A DNA stretch of 64,000 bases from Streptomyces longisporoflavus (GCF_014649775.1 NZ_BMTR01000016.1:62001-126000), one strand, 5' to 3'; numbered from the stretch's first letter, positions 1 to 8,050 are shown. Program-made: numbers and translations. Notes: a model not told the origin generated them from the sequence alone.

Positions 1-70
1 TGTCGGTTTCCGCTTCGACGACGAAGGCAACAAGATCCGCGTTGCCAAGCGGACGGGTGAGGACATCTGA
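1..70 (+). CDS. rplX: 50S ribosomal protein L24, C-terminal end (partial)
   Basis: The last 22 codons of an ORF that enters from the left end, reading from position 2 to the TGA at 68-70. The residues end in KRTGEDI, which fits the C-terminus of actinobacterial L24, and the position directly before rplE is the conserved spc-operon order. Its stop codon overlaps the rplE ATG by one base (TGATG), so the two are translationally coupled. Only the tail is visible, so the call rests mainly on synteny. Confidence 0.85.
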   Translation, partial: VGFRFDDEGNKIRVAKRTGEDI

Positions 71-627
71 TGACGACCACCACCAGCCCGCGTCTGAAGG
101 CGAAGTACCGCGAGGAGATCGCGGGCAAGCTGCAGGAAGAGTTCTCGTACGAGAACGTCATGCAGGTTCCCGGCCTCGTCAAGATCGTGGTCAACATGGG
201 TGTCGGCGACGCCGCCCGTGACTCGAAGCTCATGGACGGTGCCGTCCGTGACCTGACCACCATCACGGGTCAGAAGCCGGCCATCACCAAGGCCCGGAAG
301 TCCATCGCGCAGTTCAAGCTGCGCGAGGGTCAGCCGATCGGCTGCCACGTCACGCTTCGTGGCGACCGCATGTGGGAGTTCCTGGACCGCACCCTGTCGC
401 TCGCGCTGCCGCGCATCCGCGACTTCCGTGGTCTGTCCCCCAAGCAGTTCGACGGCCGTGGCAACTACACCTTCGGTCTCACGGAGCAGGTCATGTTCCA
501 CGAGATCGACCAGGACAAGATCGACCGCGTCCGGGGTATGGACATCACCGTGGTCACCACGGCGACCAACGACGCTGAGGGCCGTGCGCTCCTTCGTCAC
601 CTCGGCTTCCCGTTCAAGGAGGCGTAA
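70..627 (+). CDS. rplE: 50S ribosomal protein L5
   Basis: A 185-residue protein of normal length for actinobacterial L5, which binds 5S rRNA in the central protuberance of the large subunit. Family-typical stretches are visible: VVNMGVGDAARDSK near residue 40, the GQKPAITKARKSIA block near residue 70, and a C-terminal MDITVVTTATND segment. The ATG overlaps the rplX stop by one base, and rpsN follows after 5 nt with a GGAGG inside the end of this gene, so rplX-rplE-rpsN form one transcription and translation unit. Confidence 0.98.
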   Translation: MTTTTSPRLKAKYREEIAGKLQEEFSYENVMQVPGLVKIVVNMGVGDAARDSKLMDGAVRDLTTITGQKPAITKARKSIAQFKLREGQPIGCHVTLRGDRMWEFLDRTLSLALPRIRDFRGLSPKQFDGRGNYTFGLTEQVMFHEIDQDKIDRVRGMDITVVTTATNDAEGRALLRHLGFPFKEA

Positions 628-632
628 GCGAG

Positions 633-818
633 ATGGCGAAGAAGGCACTTATTGCCAAGGCTGCTCGTAAGCCCAAGTTCGGTGTGCGCGGCTACACCCG
701 CTGCCAGCGCTGTGGCCGTCCGCACTCCGTTTACCGCAAGTTCGGCCTGTGCCGCGTCTGCCTTCGTGAGATGGCTCACCGTGGCGAGCTGCCGGGCGTG
801 ACCAAGAGCTCCTGGTAA
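633..818 (+). CDS. rpsN: 30S ribosomal protein S14, zinc-binding (type Z)
   Basis: A 61-residue S14 of the short, zinc-ribbon class. Cys24, Cys27, Cys40 and Cys43 (CQRC and CRVC) form the metal site. The length and the C-terminal GVTKSSW are typical. Actinobacteria usually also carry a longer, Cys-free S14 elsewhere that is induced when zinc is scarce under Zur control; that copy is not in this window. The gene is the last of its block before a hairpin and a 223-bp untranslated stretch. Confidence 0.98.
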   Translation: MAKKALIAKAARKPKFGVRGYTRCQRCGRPHSVYRKFGLCRVCLREMAHRGELPGVTKSSW

Positions 819-847
819 TTCCCCCTGTCCTAAGGGACTTGGGAATT
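817..847 (+). terminator. Hairpin just after rpsN (attenuator or weak terminator)
   Basis: The arms AATTCCC and GGGAATT pair, with an inner GTCC/GGAC stem, starting within the rpsN stop codon. There is no following T-run. In the middle of the spc operon this looks like an attenuator or RNA-processing site rather than a full stop. Confidence 0.55.
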
Positions 848-1041
848 ACCGGAGGCTCTCGGTAAGTATCTGGTCGGTAGGTGGCCCACCTCTCCATGGC
901 TTAGGCTAGGAGGGTTGGGCGCCTGCCGCCCTGACCGACTTACTACGCCGTAGGTCCCCGCGCCGCACCCGTCCTGCCTCTGAGTGGGGAGAGGGATGGC
1001 GCAGATAGGAAACCCCGGCGAGAGAGGCCGAAGGCCAATTC
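819..1041 (+). other. Structured untranslated leader between rpsN and rpsH
   Basis: 223 bp without a convincing gene inside an otherwise tightly packed ribosomal operon. It contains the hairpin at 817-847, a short GGTGG/CCACC hairpin at 880-890, a TAGGCT hexamer at 902-907 that could be a -10 box (no good -35 seen), and a GGCC-GAA-GGCC mini-hairpin at 1026-1036 that contains the probable rpsH Shine-Dalgarno GAAGG. It could be a second promoter region, an autoregulatory leader, or both. Confidence 0.5.
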
Positions 1042-1440
1042 ATGACCATGACTGATCCGATCGCGGACATGCTGACTCGTCTGCGTAACGCGAACTCGGC
1101 GTACCACGACTCCGTGGCGATGCCGCACAGCAAGATCAAGTCTCACATCGCGGAGATCCTCCAGCAGGAGGGCTTCATCACGGGCTGGAAGACCGAGGAC
1201 GCCGAGGTCGGCAAGAACCTCGTCCTCGAGCTGAAGTTCGGCCCGAACCGTGAGCGCTCCATCGCGGGCATCAAGCGGATCTCCAAGCCCGGTCTCCGGG
1301 TTTACGCGAAGTCCACCAATCTGCCGAAGGTGCTCGGCGGCCTGGGCGTGGCGATCATCTCCACGTCGCACGGTCTCCTCACCGGCCAGCAGGCAGGCAA
1401 GAAGGGCGTAGGTGGGGAAGTCCTCGCCTACGTCTGGTAG
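1042..1440 (+). CDS. rpsH: 30S ribosomal protein S8
   Basis: A 132-residue S8 that starts MTMTDPIADMLTRLRNANSA, the standard N-terminus, and ends GGEVLAYVW with the usual aromatic C-terminus. S8 binds the central domain of 16S rRNA and in enterobacteria also represses the spc operon. The ribosome binding site lies in or next to a small hairpin at 1026-1036. rplF follows after 21 nt with a GGAGG-type site. Confidence 0.98.
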   Translation: MTMTDPIADMLTRLRNANSAYHDSVAMPHSKIKSHIAEILQQEGFITGWKTEDAEVGKNLVLELKFGPNRERSIAGIKRISKPGLRVYAKSTNLPKVLGGLGVAIISTSHGLLTGQQAGKKGVGGEVLAYVW

Positions 1441-1461
1441 TCGGGAACGGAGGAATAGCTA

Positions 1462-2001
1462 ATGTCGCGTATTGGCAAGCTCCCCATCACGGTTCCCGCC
1501 GGCGTGGACGTCACCATCGACGGCCGTACGGTCTCGGTTAAGGGTCCCAAGGGCTCCCTTTCCCACACCGTCGTCGCGCCGATCGATGTCGCCAAGGGTG
1601 AGGACGGCGTCCTGAGCGTCACCCGCCCCAACGACGAGCGTCAGAACAAGGCCCTGCACGGCCTGTCCCGCACGCTGGTGGCGAACATGATCACCGGCGT
1701 GACCACGGGTTACGTGAAGAAGCTCGAGATCAGCGGTGTCGGTTACCGCGTGCTCGCGAAGGGCTCCAACCTGGAGTTCTCGCTGGGTTACAGCCACCCG
1801 ATCCTGGTCGAGGCCCCCGAGGGCATCACCTTCAAGGTGGAGTCCGCGACCAAGCTTTCGGTCGAGGGCATCGACAAGCAGAAGGTCGGCGAGGTTGCGG
1901 CCAACATCCGCAAGCTGCGCAAGCCCGACCCGTACAAGGCCAAGGGTGTCAAGTACGAGGGCGAAGTCATCCGGCGCAAGGTCGGAAAGGCAGGTAAGTA
2001 A
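1462..2001 (+). CDS. rplF: 50S ribosomal protein L6
   Basis: 179 residues with two L6 repeats. It begins MSRIGKLPITVPAGVDV, and the C-terminal LRKPDPYKAKGVKYEGE region is the L6 signature. It lies near the sarcin-ricin loop of the large subunit. It is preceded by GGAGG and followed after 3 nt by rplR, so it is part of the rpsH-to-rplO unit. Confidence 0.98.
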   Translation: MSRIGKLPITVPAGVDVTIDGRTVSVKGPKGSLSHTVVAPIDVAKGEDGVLSVTRPNDERQNKALHGLSRTLVANMITGVTTGYVKKLEISGVGYRVLAKGSNLEFSLGYSHPILVEAPEGITFKVESATKLSVEGIDKQKVGEVAANIRKLRKPDPYKAKGVKYEGEVIRRKVGKAGK

Positions 2002-2004
2002 GCC

Positions 2005-2388
2005 ATGGCATACGGTGTGAAGATCGCCAAGGGTGACGCTTACAAGCGTGCCGCCAAGGCCCGCCGCCACATCCGCATCCGCAAGAACGTGTCGGGTACG
2101 GCGGAGCGTCCGCGCCTCGTCGTGACTCGCTCGAACCGCAACATCGTTGCTCAGGTCATCGACGACCTCAAGGGTCACACCCTTGCGTCGGCGTCGACCC
2201 TGGACGCGACGATCCGCGGTGGCGAGGCCGACAAGTCCGCGCAGGCCAAGCAGGTCGGCGCGCTCGTTGCCGAGCGTGCCAAGGCCGCGGGTGTCGAGGC
2301 CGTCGTGTTCGACCGCGGTGGCAACAAGTACGCCGGGCGCATTGCCGCTCTGGCGGACGCCGCCCGCGAAGCCGGGCTGAAGTTCTAA
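2005..2388 (+). CDS. rplR: 50S ribosomal protein L18
   Basis: 127 residues, normal length. The N-terminus is basic (KRAAKARRHIRIRKNVSG). The FDRGGNKYAGRIAALADAAREAGL segment near the C-terminus is characteristic of L18, which contacts 5S rRNA together with L5. It is separated from rplF by 3 nt and from rpsE by 46 nt. Confidence 0.98.
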   Translation: MAYGVKIAKGDAYKRAAKARRHIRIRKNVSGTAERPRLVVTRSNRNIVAQVIDDLKGHTLASASTLDATIRGGEADKSAQAKQVGALVAERAKAAGVEAVVFDRGGNKYAGRIAALADAAREAGLKF

Positions 2389-2434
2389 GCCCCGGTTCCG
2401 GAGCTAGCGGACGTAACAGAGAGAGGTAATTCCA

Positions 2435-3037
2435 ATGGCTGGACCCCAGCGCCGCGGAAGCGGTGCCGGTGGCGGCGAGCGGCGGGACCGGAAGGGTCGC
2501 GACGGTGGCGCTGCCGCCGAAAAGACCGCATACGTTGAGCGCGTTGTCGCGATCAACCGTGTCGCCAAGGTTGTCAAGGGTGGTCGCCGCTTCAGCTTCA
2601 CCGCGCTGGTCGTGGTGGGCGACGGTGACGGCACCGTAGGTGTCGGATACGGCAAGGCCAAGGAAGTTCCCGCGGCCATCGCCAAGGGCGTTGAAGAGGC
2701 CAAGAAGAACTTCTTCAAGGTTCCGCGTATCCAGGGCACCATCCCGCACCCGATCACGGGCGAGAAGGCCGCGGGCGTCGTCCTGCTCAAGCCTGCTTCC
2801 CCCGGTACCGGTGTTATCGCCGGTGGCCCGGTGCGTGCCGTGCTCGAGTGCGCGGGCGTGCACGACATCCTGTCGAAGTCGCTCGGTTCGTCGAACGCGA
2901 TCAACATCGTGCACGCGACCGTGGCGGCCCTCAAGGGCCTGCAGCGTCCCGAGGAGATCGCGGCTCGCCGTGGTCTGCCCCTCGAGGACGTCGCCCCCGC
3001 GGCTCTGCTGCGTGCGCGTGCCGGGGCTGGTGCGTAA
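2435..3037 (+). CDS. rpsE: 30S ribosomal protein S5
   Basis: 200 residues. A Gly/Arg-rich N-terminal tail (about 25 residues) precedes the double-stranded RNA-binding domain with RRFSFTALVVVGDGDGTVG and the GGPVRAVLECAGVHDILSKS block. S5 lies at the mRNA entrance and affects fidelity. GAGAGG precedes the ATG. The stop overlaps the rpmD ATG (TAATG), so translation of L30 is coupled to S5. Confidence 0.98.
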   Translation: MAGPQRRGSGAGGGERRDRKGRDGGAAAEKTAYVERVVAINRVAKVVKGGRRFSFTALVVVGDGDGTVGVGYGKAKEVPAAIAKGVEEAKKNFFKVPRIQGTIPHPITGEKAAGVVLLKPASPGTGVIAGGPVRAVLECAGVHDILSKSLGSSNAINIVHATVAALKGLQRPEEIAARRGLPLEDVAPAALLRARAGAGA

Positions 3038-3219
3038 TGGCACAGCTCAAGGTCACGCAGGTGAAGTCGTACATCGGCAGCAAGCAGAACCACCGCGACA
3101 CGCTGCGTTCGCTTGGCCTCAAGCGGGTCAACGACGTGGTTGTCAAGGAAGACCGCCCCGAGTTCCGCGGAATGGTGCACACCGTCCGCCACCTCGTGAC
3201 GGTTGAGGAGGTCGACTGA
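3037..3219 (+). CDS. rpmD: 50S ribosomal protein L30
   Basis: A 60-residue L30 that begins MAQLKVTQVKSYIGSKQNHR and contains TLRSLGLKRVNDVVV, the L30 signature. The start at 3037 is set by the TAATG overlap with rpsE; upstream in-frame starts would run through rpsE in another frame. rplO begins one base after the TGA. Confidence 0.97.
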   Translation: MAQLKVTQVKSYIGSKQNHRDTLRSLGLKRVNDVVVKEDRPEFRGMVHTVRHLVTVEEVD

Positions 3220-3220
3220 C

Positions 3221-3676
3221 ATGGCGGAGCAGAACCCGCTGAAGGTCCACAACCTCCGGCCCGCCCCGGGCGCCAAGACCGCCAAGACCCGTGTGGGTCG
3301 TGGTGAGGCGTCCAAGGGTAAGACCGCTGGTCGTGGTACCAAGGGCACCAAGGCCCGTTACCAGGTTCCGGAGCGCTTCGAGGGTGGCCAGATGCCCCTC
3401 CACATGCGTCTCCCGAAGCTCAAGGGCTTCAAGAACCCGTTCAAGACCGAGTTCCAGGTCGTGAACCTCGACAAGCTGAGCGCGCTGTTCCCCGAGGGTG
3501 GCGAGGTCACCGTCGAGGCCCTCGTGGCCAAGGGTGCGGTTCGCAAGAACAGCCTCGTCAAGGTCCTCGGCCAGGGTGAGGTCACCGTGGCGCTGCAGGT
3601 GACGGTTGACGCCGTCTCCGGCTCCGCCAAGGAGAAGATCACCGCCGCCGGCGGTACCGTCACCGAGCTCGTCTGA
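3221..3676 (+). CDS. rplO: 50S ribosomal protein L15
   Basis: 151 residues with the Gly/Lys-rich N-terminal arm (VGRGEASKGKTAGRGTKG) that threads into 23S rRNA, then the globular L15 domain ending in ITAAGGTVTELV. The start at 3221 has a GGAGG 12 nt upstream inside rpmD. An in-frame upstream ATG at 3203 would add six residues and is less likely. The gene ends the operon at a strong hairpin. Confidence 0.98.
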   Translation: MAEQNPLKVHNLRPAPGAKTAKTRVGRGEASKGKTAGRGTKGTKARYQVPERFEGGQMPLHMRLPKLKGFKNPFKTEFQVVNLDKLSALFPEGGEVTVEALVAKGAVRKNSLVKVLGQGEVTVALQVTVDAVSGSAKEKITAAGGTVTELV

Positions 3677-3709
3677 ATTCTTCAGGCACCTCGATGACTT
3701 GAGCGATTC

Positions 3710-3749
3710 CCAGCCGGGGATGCCCCACATATGGGGCATCCCCGGTTGG
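3710..3749 (+). terminator. Strong hairpin terminator between rplO and secY
   Basis: A 14-bp perfect stem (CCGGGGATGCCCCA with its complement) around a CATA loop, extended to about 18 bp with one G-T pair. It lies 34 nt after rplO and probably insulates secY-adk from the ribosomal operon. Confidence 0.85.
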
Positions 3750-3752
3750 TCG

Positions 3753-3782
3753 TTCCAAGGGGGGCACGGTCGCCGGTAAGGT
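3753..3782 (+). promoter_or_regulatory. Candidate secY promoter
   Basis: TTCCAA at 3753-3758 and TAAGGT at 3777-3782, with an 18-bp spacer, lie just past the rplO terminator and 118 nt upstream of secY. The hexamers are plausible for a principal sigma factor but not strong. Confidence 0.4.
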
Positions 3783-3900
3783 GGCGTGCACTGTCTAAGC
3801 TCCGTGCGGTCTGCCCGTGCGGTTTTTCTGACTGATATGTATTCGTCGATCCTCAGACCACTACCTCTTGCGCACGCGCGCGGGGGTCGCAGGAGGCACC

Positions 3901-5214
3901 GTGCTCACCGCGTTCGCCCGGGCGTTCAAGACGCCCGACCTGCGCAAGAAGCTGCTCTTCACTCTCGGCATCATCGTGATCTACCGGCTCGGAACGCACA
4001 TTCCGATCCCCGGCGTCAGCTATAAGAACGTCCAGGTCTGTATGGACCAGGCCAACTCCAACCAGGGGTTGTTCGGTCTGGTCAACATGATGAGTGGCGG
4101 CGCGCTGCTGCAGATCACGATCTTCGCGCTCGGCATCATGCCGTACATCACGGCGAGCATCATCTTGCAGCTGCTGACCGTGGTGATCCCGCGGCTCGAG
4201 GCCCTGAAGAAGGAGGGCCAGGCCGGCACGGCGAAGATCACGCAGTACACGCGTTATCTCACCGTCGCGCTCGCGATCCTCCAGGGCACCGGCCTCGTGG
4301 CGACCGCACGCACGGGTTCGCTCTTCTCCGGCTGCCCCGTCGCCACCGAGATCGTTCCGGACCAGTCCATCTTCGTGACCGTCACCATGGTCATCACGAT
4401 GACGGCGGGTACGGCCTGCGTCATGTGGCTCGGTGAGCTCATCACCGACCGCGGCATCGGCAACGGCATGTCGATCCTGATGTTCATCTCGATCGCCGCC
4501 ACCTTCCCGAGCGCCCTGTGGGCCATCAAGGAGCAGGGCTCGCTGGCCGGTGGCTGGATCGAGTTCGGCACCGTCATCGCGGTCGGGCTCGTCATGGTCG
4601 GTCTTGTCGTCTTCGTCGAGCAGGCTCAGCGCCGTATTCCCGTCCAGTACGCGAAGCGCATGATCGGCCGCCGTTCCTACGGCGGAACCTCGACGTACAT
4701 TCCGCTGAAGGTCAATCAGGCGGGCATCATCCCTGTGATCTTCGCCTCTTCGCTTCTCTACATCCCCGCTCTCGTCGCCCAGTTCGCGGGTGGCAATTCG
4801 GGTTGGAAGCAGTGGATCGAGGCGAACCTGACCAAGGGCGACCACCCGATCTACATCACGACGTACTTCTTGCTGATCGTGTTCTTCGCCTTCTTCTACG
4901 TGGCTATCTCGTTCAACCCCGAGGAAGTCGCGGACAACATGAAGAAGTATGGTGGCTTCATCCCGGGCATCCGGGCTGGCCGTCCGACCGCTGAGTACTT
5001 GAGCTACGTACTCAACCGGATCACGTGGCCGGGCTCGCTGTATCTGGGTCTGATCGCTCTCGTACCGACGATGGCGTTGGTGGGCTTCGGCGCGAACCAG
5101 AACTTCCCGTTCGGCGGGACAAGCATCCTGATCATCGTGGGTGTGGGTCTGGAGACCGTGAAGCAGATCGAGAGCCAGCTCCAGCAGCGCAATTACGAAG
5201 GGTTCCTCCGCTGA
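3901..5214 (+). CDS. secY: Preprotein translocase subunit SecY
   Basis: The 437-residue pore-forming subunit of the SecYEG channel, with about ten hydrophobic segments. Visible family blocks are YRLGTHIPIPGV near residue 27, GIMPYITASIILQLL, the cytoplasmic loop RRIPVQYAKRMIGRRSYGG, and the C-terminal ETVKQIESQLQQRNYEGFL. The GTG at 3901 is chosen because AGGAGG lies 5 nt upstream and the protein then starts at the normal VLTAFARAF; an in-frame ATG at 3868 would add 11 residues with no ribosome binding site. The stop overlaps the adk start by one base. Confidence 0.97.
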   Translation: MLTAFARAFKTPDLRKKLLFTLGIIVIYRLGTHIPIPGVSYKNVQVCMDQANSNQGLFGLVNMMSGGALLQITIFALGIMPYITASIILQLLTVVIPRLEALKKEGQAGTAKITQYTRYLTVALAILQGTGLVATARTGSLFSGCPVATEIVPDQSIFVTVTMVITMTAGTACVMWLGELITDRGIGNGMSILMFISIAATFPSALWAIKEQGSLAGGWIEFGTVIAVGLVMVGLVVFVEQAQRRIPVQYAKRMIGRRSYGGTSTYIPLKVNQAGIIPVIFASSLLYIPALVAQFAGGNSGWKQWIEANLTKGDHPIYITTYFLLIVFFAFFYVAISFNPEEVADNMKKYGGFIPGIRAGRPTAEYLSYVLNRITWPGSLYLGLIALVPTMALVGFGANQNFPFGGTSILIIVGVGLETVKQIESQLQQRNYEGFLR

Positions 5215-5867
5215 TGCGAATCGTCCTCGTCGGGCCGCCCGGTGCGGGCAAGGGAACGCAGGCCGCGTTCCTCGCCAAGAACCTGAAGATTCCGCACATC
5301 TCCACGGGCGACCTCTTCCGCGCCAACATCAGCCAGGGCACGGAGCTGGGCAAGCGCGCGAAGGCCTTCATCACCGAGGGCAACCTGGTTCCCGACGAGG
5401 TCACCATCGGCATGGCCCACGACCGCATGACGCAGCCGGACGCCGAGAACGGCTTCCTGCTCGACGGCTTCCCGCGGAACGTGTCGCAGGCCGAGGCACT
5501 GGACGAGTTGCTCAAGGCGGACGGGCAGAAGCTCGACGCGGTGCTCGACCTCGAGGTCCCCGAGGACGAGGTGGTCGAGCGCATCGCCGGCCGTCGCATC
5601 TGCCGGAACGATTCCAGCCACGTCTTCCACGTGACGTACAGCAAGCCGAAGGTCGAGGGTGTCTGTGACATCTGCGGCGGCGAGCTCTACACGCGCGGTG
5701 ACGACAAGGAAGAGACCGTGCGCAAGCGGCTCGACGTGTACCACCGCGAGACCGAGCCGATCATCGACCACTACAAGGCCCAGGGCCTCGTCGTGACGAT
5801 CTCGGCGCTCGGCAAGGTGGACGAGGTCACCAAGCGCGCGATGGACGCGCTCAAGGGCGACAAGTAG
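5214..5867 (+). CDS. adk: Adenylate kinase
   Basis: 217 residues, catalysing ATP + AMP to 2 ADP. The P-loop GPPGAGKGT is at residues 7-15, the AMP-binding STGDLFRAN near 30-38, and GFPRN near 85. It has the long LID. The zinc-type LID is partly degenerate: Cys130, Cys151 and Cys154 remain, while the position after CRN is Asp133 with His136 nearby, so metal binding would use a mixed ligand set. The ATG overlaps the secY TGA (TGATG), the classic secY-adk coupling. Confidence 0.97.
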   Translation: MRIVLVGPPGAGKGTQAAFLAKNLKIPHISTGDLFRANISQGTELGKRAKAFITEGNLVPDEVTIGMAHDRMTQPDAENGFLLDGFPRNVSQAEALDELLKADGQKLDAVLDLEVPEDEVVERIAGRRICRNDSSHVFHVTYSKPKVEGVCDICGGELYTRGDDKEETVRKRLDVYHRETEPIIDHYKAQGLVVTISALGKVDEVTKRAMDALKGDK

Positions 5868-5893
5868 CCCTTACGCAGTCCAGTACGCTGTTT

Positions 5894-5925
5894 CGGCCGC
5901 GGTGCCCCTCGGGGGACCGCGGCCG
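5894..5925 (+). terminator. Hairpin terminator after adk
   Basis: CGGCCGCGGT pairs with ACCGCGGCCG, with an inner CCCC/GGGG stem; it begins 26 nt after the adk stop. It suggests that map has its own promoter. Confidence 0.8.
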
Positions 5926-5977
5926 TAGTGTTGTGTACATAGCCGGTGTCGGACGGATGACGGAGAGCGGAAGCCTC

Positions 5978-6814
5978 ATGGTGCAGATCAAGACCCCCGA
6001 GCAGATCGCGAAGATGCGTGAGGCGGGCCTTGTCGTCGCAGCCGTCCACGCCGCTACGCGTGAGGCGGCGGTGCCGGGTGCGACCACGAAGGACCTGGAC
6101 GACGTCGCCCGCAAGGTGATCGCCGAGCATGGCGCGAAGTCCAACTTCCTGGGGTACGGCGGCTTCCCCGCGACGATCTGTACCTCGGTCAACGAGGTCG
6201 TCGTGCACGGCATCCCGGACGACAAGACCGTCCTGAAGGACGGCGACATCATCTCCATCGACGCCGGCGCCATCATCGACGGCTGGCACGGTGACGCCGC
6301 TTACACGGCGTTCGTGGGCACCGGTCACTCCGAGGAGCTGATCGAGCTCTCCAGGGTGACCGAGGAGTCGATGTGGGCCGGCCTGGCCGCCATGAAGCAG
6401 GGCAACCGGCTGGTGGACATCTCCCGCGCCATCGAGTCGTACATCCGCCGCCAGCCGAAGCCCGGCGGCGGCAAGTACGGCATCGTCGAGGACTACGGCG
6501 GCCACGGCATCGGCACCGAGATGCACATGGACCCGCATCTCCTGAACTACGTCGAGCGCCGCCGCGGCAAGGGCCCCAAGCTCGTCCCCGGCTTCTGCCT
6601 GGCCATCGAGCCCATGGTCTCCCTCGGCACCCCCCGCACGGAGGTCCTGGAGGACGACTGGACCGTCATCACCACGGACGGCACCTGGTCCTCGCACTGG
6701 GAGCACTCCGTCGCGCTGACGGAGGAGGGGCCGATTGTTCTCACGGCTCCTGATTGCGGGCGGGCGAAGCTGGCGGAGTACGGGGTTACCGCCGCGCCTG
6801 ACCCGCTGGGCTGA
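5978..6814 (+). CDS. map: Methionine aminopeptidase, type I
   Basis: 278 residues. It removes the initiator Met from nascent proteins. The five metal ligands are visible: two Asp in SIDAGAIIDGWHGD, His in GGHGIGTEMH, Glu in AIEPMV and Glu in WEHSVALTE. The start is the ATG at 5978, giving MVQIKTPEQIAKMREAGL, the usual N-terminus; GGAGAG lies about 12 nt upstream. A longer in-frame start at 5933 adds 15 residues that look non-native. The secY-adk-map-infA order is typical of actinobacteria. Confidence 0.96.
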   Translation: MVQIKTPEQIAKMREAGLVVAAVHAATREAAVPGATTKDLDDVARKVIAEHGAKSNFLGYGGFPATICTSVNEVVVHGIPDDKTVLKDGDIISIDAGAIIDGWHGDAAYTAFVGTGHSEELIELSRVTEESMWAGLAAMKQGNRLVDISRAIESYIRRQPKPGGGKYGIVEDYGGHGIGTEMHMDPHLLNYVERRRGKGPKLVPGFCLAIEPMVSLGTPRTEVLEDDWTVITTDGTWSSHWEHSVALTEEGPIVLTAPDCGRAKLAEYGVTAAPDPLG

Positions 6815-6872
6815 GTACTCCTGCGGCTGTGCCTGCGCTGTGGCGGGCGCCGCTGGATCGGTGTCCGGAGTC

Positions 6873-6907
6873 GGTGGGCTGTGCCCACCCGTTCCGCCCT
6901 GCGGAAC
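6873..6907 (+). terminator. Twin perfect hairpins between map and infA
   Basis: GGTGGGC-TGT-GCCCACC (6873-6889) is followed one base later by GTTCCGC-CCT-GCGGAAC (6891-6907). A further CCCAC/GTGGG pair lies at about 6914-6926. This layout resembles a hairpin-rich intergenic element that recurs in Streptomyces genomes; here it probably terminates map. Confidence 0.65.
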
Positions 6908-7087
6908 GCCTGCCCACAGTGGGTGGCCATGCACCCCCGCCGCTTAAGGATCTTGTCGATGGGGCATTCTTCCTCGATTCGTTTTTCCGGGGTGCCTGAC
7001 GTAGACTGACTCGTCGGCTCTCGTGCATCCGTGTGTCTGCATGCGGCGTGCGAAGTCGATCAAGGTAGTCGATTCGAAGGGCAAAGC

Positions 7088-7309
7088 GTGGCCAAGAAGC
7101 AAGGTGCCATCGAGATCGAGGGCACTGTCGTTGAGTCTCTTCCGAACGCCATGTTCAAGGTTGAGCTCCAGAACGGCCACCAGGTCCTGGCACACATCAG
7201 CGGCAAGATGCGTATGCACTACATCCGCATCCTCCCTGACGACCGGGTCGTGGTGGAGCTGTCTCCGTACGACCTGACGCGTGGCCGGATCGTCTACCGG
7301 TACAAGTAG
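7088..7309 (+). CDS. infA: Translation initiation factor IF-1
   Basis: A 73-residue S1/OB-fold protein beginning VAKKQGAIEIEGTVVESLPNA and ending GRIVYRYK, almost invariant in the family. IF-1 occupies the A site of the 30S subunit during initiation. The GTG at 7088 gives the exact family length; the ORF opens upstream at 7031 but that stretch is not IF-1. The L36 gene follows after 58 nt. Confidence 0.97.
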   Translation: MAKKQGAIEIEGTVVESLPNAMFKVELQNGHQVLAHISGKMRMHYIRILPDDRVVVELSPYDLTRGRIVYRYK

Positions 7310-7367
7310 ATCTTGCCCGCACCCCATTCACGTGGGGTGATGGCACTGACCCGGAGAACCTCACCCA

Positions 7368-7481
7368 ATGAAGGTCAAGCCGAGCGTCAAGAAGATCTGC
7401 GACAAGTGCAGGGTGATCCGCCGTCACGGCCGGGTCATGGTTATCTGCGACAACCCGCGCCACAAGCAGCGCCAGGGCTGA
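7368..7481 (+). CDS. rpmJ: 50S ribosomal protein L36
   Basis: A 37-codon gene: MKVKPSVKKICDKCRVIRR and so on to HKQRQG. The zinc site is complete (Cys11, Cys14, Cys27, His32), so this is the zinc-binding form. It lies between infA and rpsM as in most bacteria. Confidence 0.97.
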   Translation: MKVKPSVKKICDKCRVIRRHGRVMVICDNPRHKQRQG

Positions 7482-7669
7482 CGCACTACTGCAGTTCGCA
7501 GATTTTCGCGCGACGCACGTAAAGCACATGTGCAGGACCCGTCCCTCTTCAGATCCATCGGTAATGGAGGGCGACACCCCCGGTCGGAGGCCGGGGACCC
7601 GGGATGTACCTCGTACGGCACCCGGGACCGGTCCTGCTGAAGACCTCCGAAAATCAACAGGAGCCTTGA
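7482..7669 (+). other. Structured leader before rpsM
   Basis: 188 bp without a gene. It contains a CCCCGG/CCGGGG hairpin at 7578-7596 and a nested element at 7598-7626 in which two CCCGGG blocks flank a GTAC-CTC-GTAC core. An AGGAG precedes the rpsM ATG. It may carry an autoregulatory ribosomal-protein leader or a processing site; no convincing promoter was found by eye. Confidence 0.4.
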
Positions 7670-8050
7670 ATGGCACGCCTTGAAGGTGTTGACCTCCCGC
7701 GCGATAAGCGTGTTGAGGTTGCCCTCACGTACGTGTTCGGCATTGGCCGCACGCTGTCCCAGCAGACGCTGGACGCCACCGGTGTGGACCGCAACACCCG
7801 TGTTCGTGATCTGTCCGAAGAGGACCTGATCAAGATCCGCGAGTACGTGGACGCCAACATCCAGACCGAGGGTGACCTCCGTCGCGAGATCCAGGCCGAC
7901 ATCCGCCGCAAGGTCGAGATCGGCTGCTACGCGGGTATCCGCCACCGTCGTGGTCTGCCCGTCCGCGGTCAGCGCACCAGCACCAACGCCCGCACCCGTA
8001 AGGGCCCGCGTCGCGCCATCGCCGGTAAGAAGAAGCCGGGCAAGAAGTAG
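7670..8050 (+). CDS. rpsM: 30S ribosomal protein S13
   Basis: 126 residues, normal length, from MARLEGVDLPRDKRVEVALTY to the Lys-rich tail GKKKPGKK. The helix-two-turns-helix region (YVFGIGRTLSQQTLDATGV) and the C-terminal GLPVRGQRTSTNARTRKGPR block, which contacts P-site tRNA and h41/h42, are clear. rpsK follows after 62 nt. Confidence 0.98.
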   Translation: MARLEGVDLPRDKRVEVALTYVFGIGRTLSQQTLDATGVDRNTRVRDLSEEDLIKIREYVDANIQTEGDLRREIQADIRRKVEIGCYAGIRHRRGLPVRGQRTSTNARTRKGPRRAIAGKKKPGKK

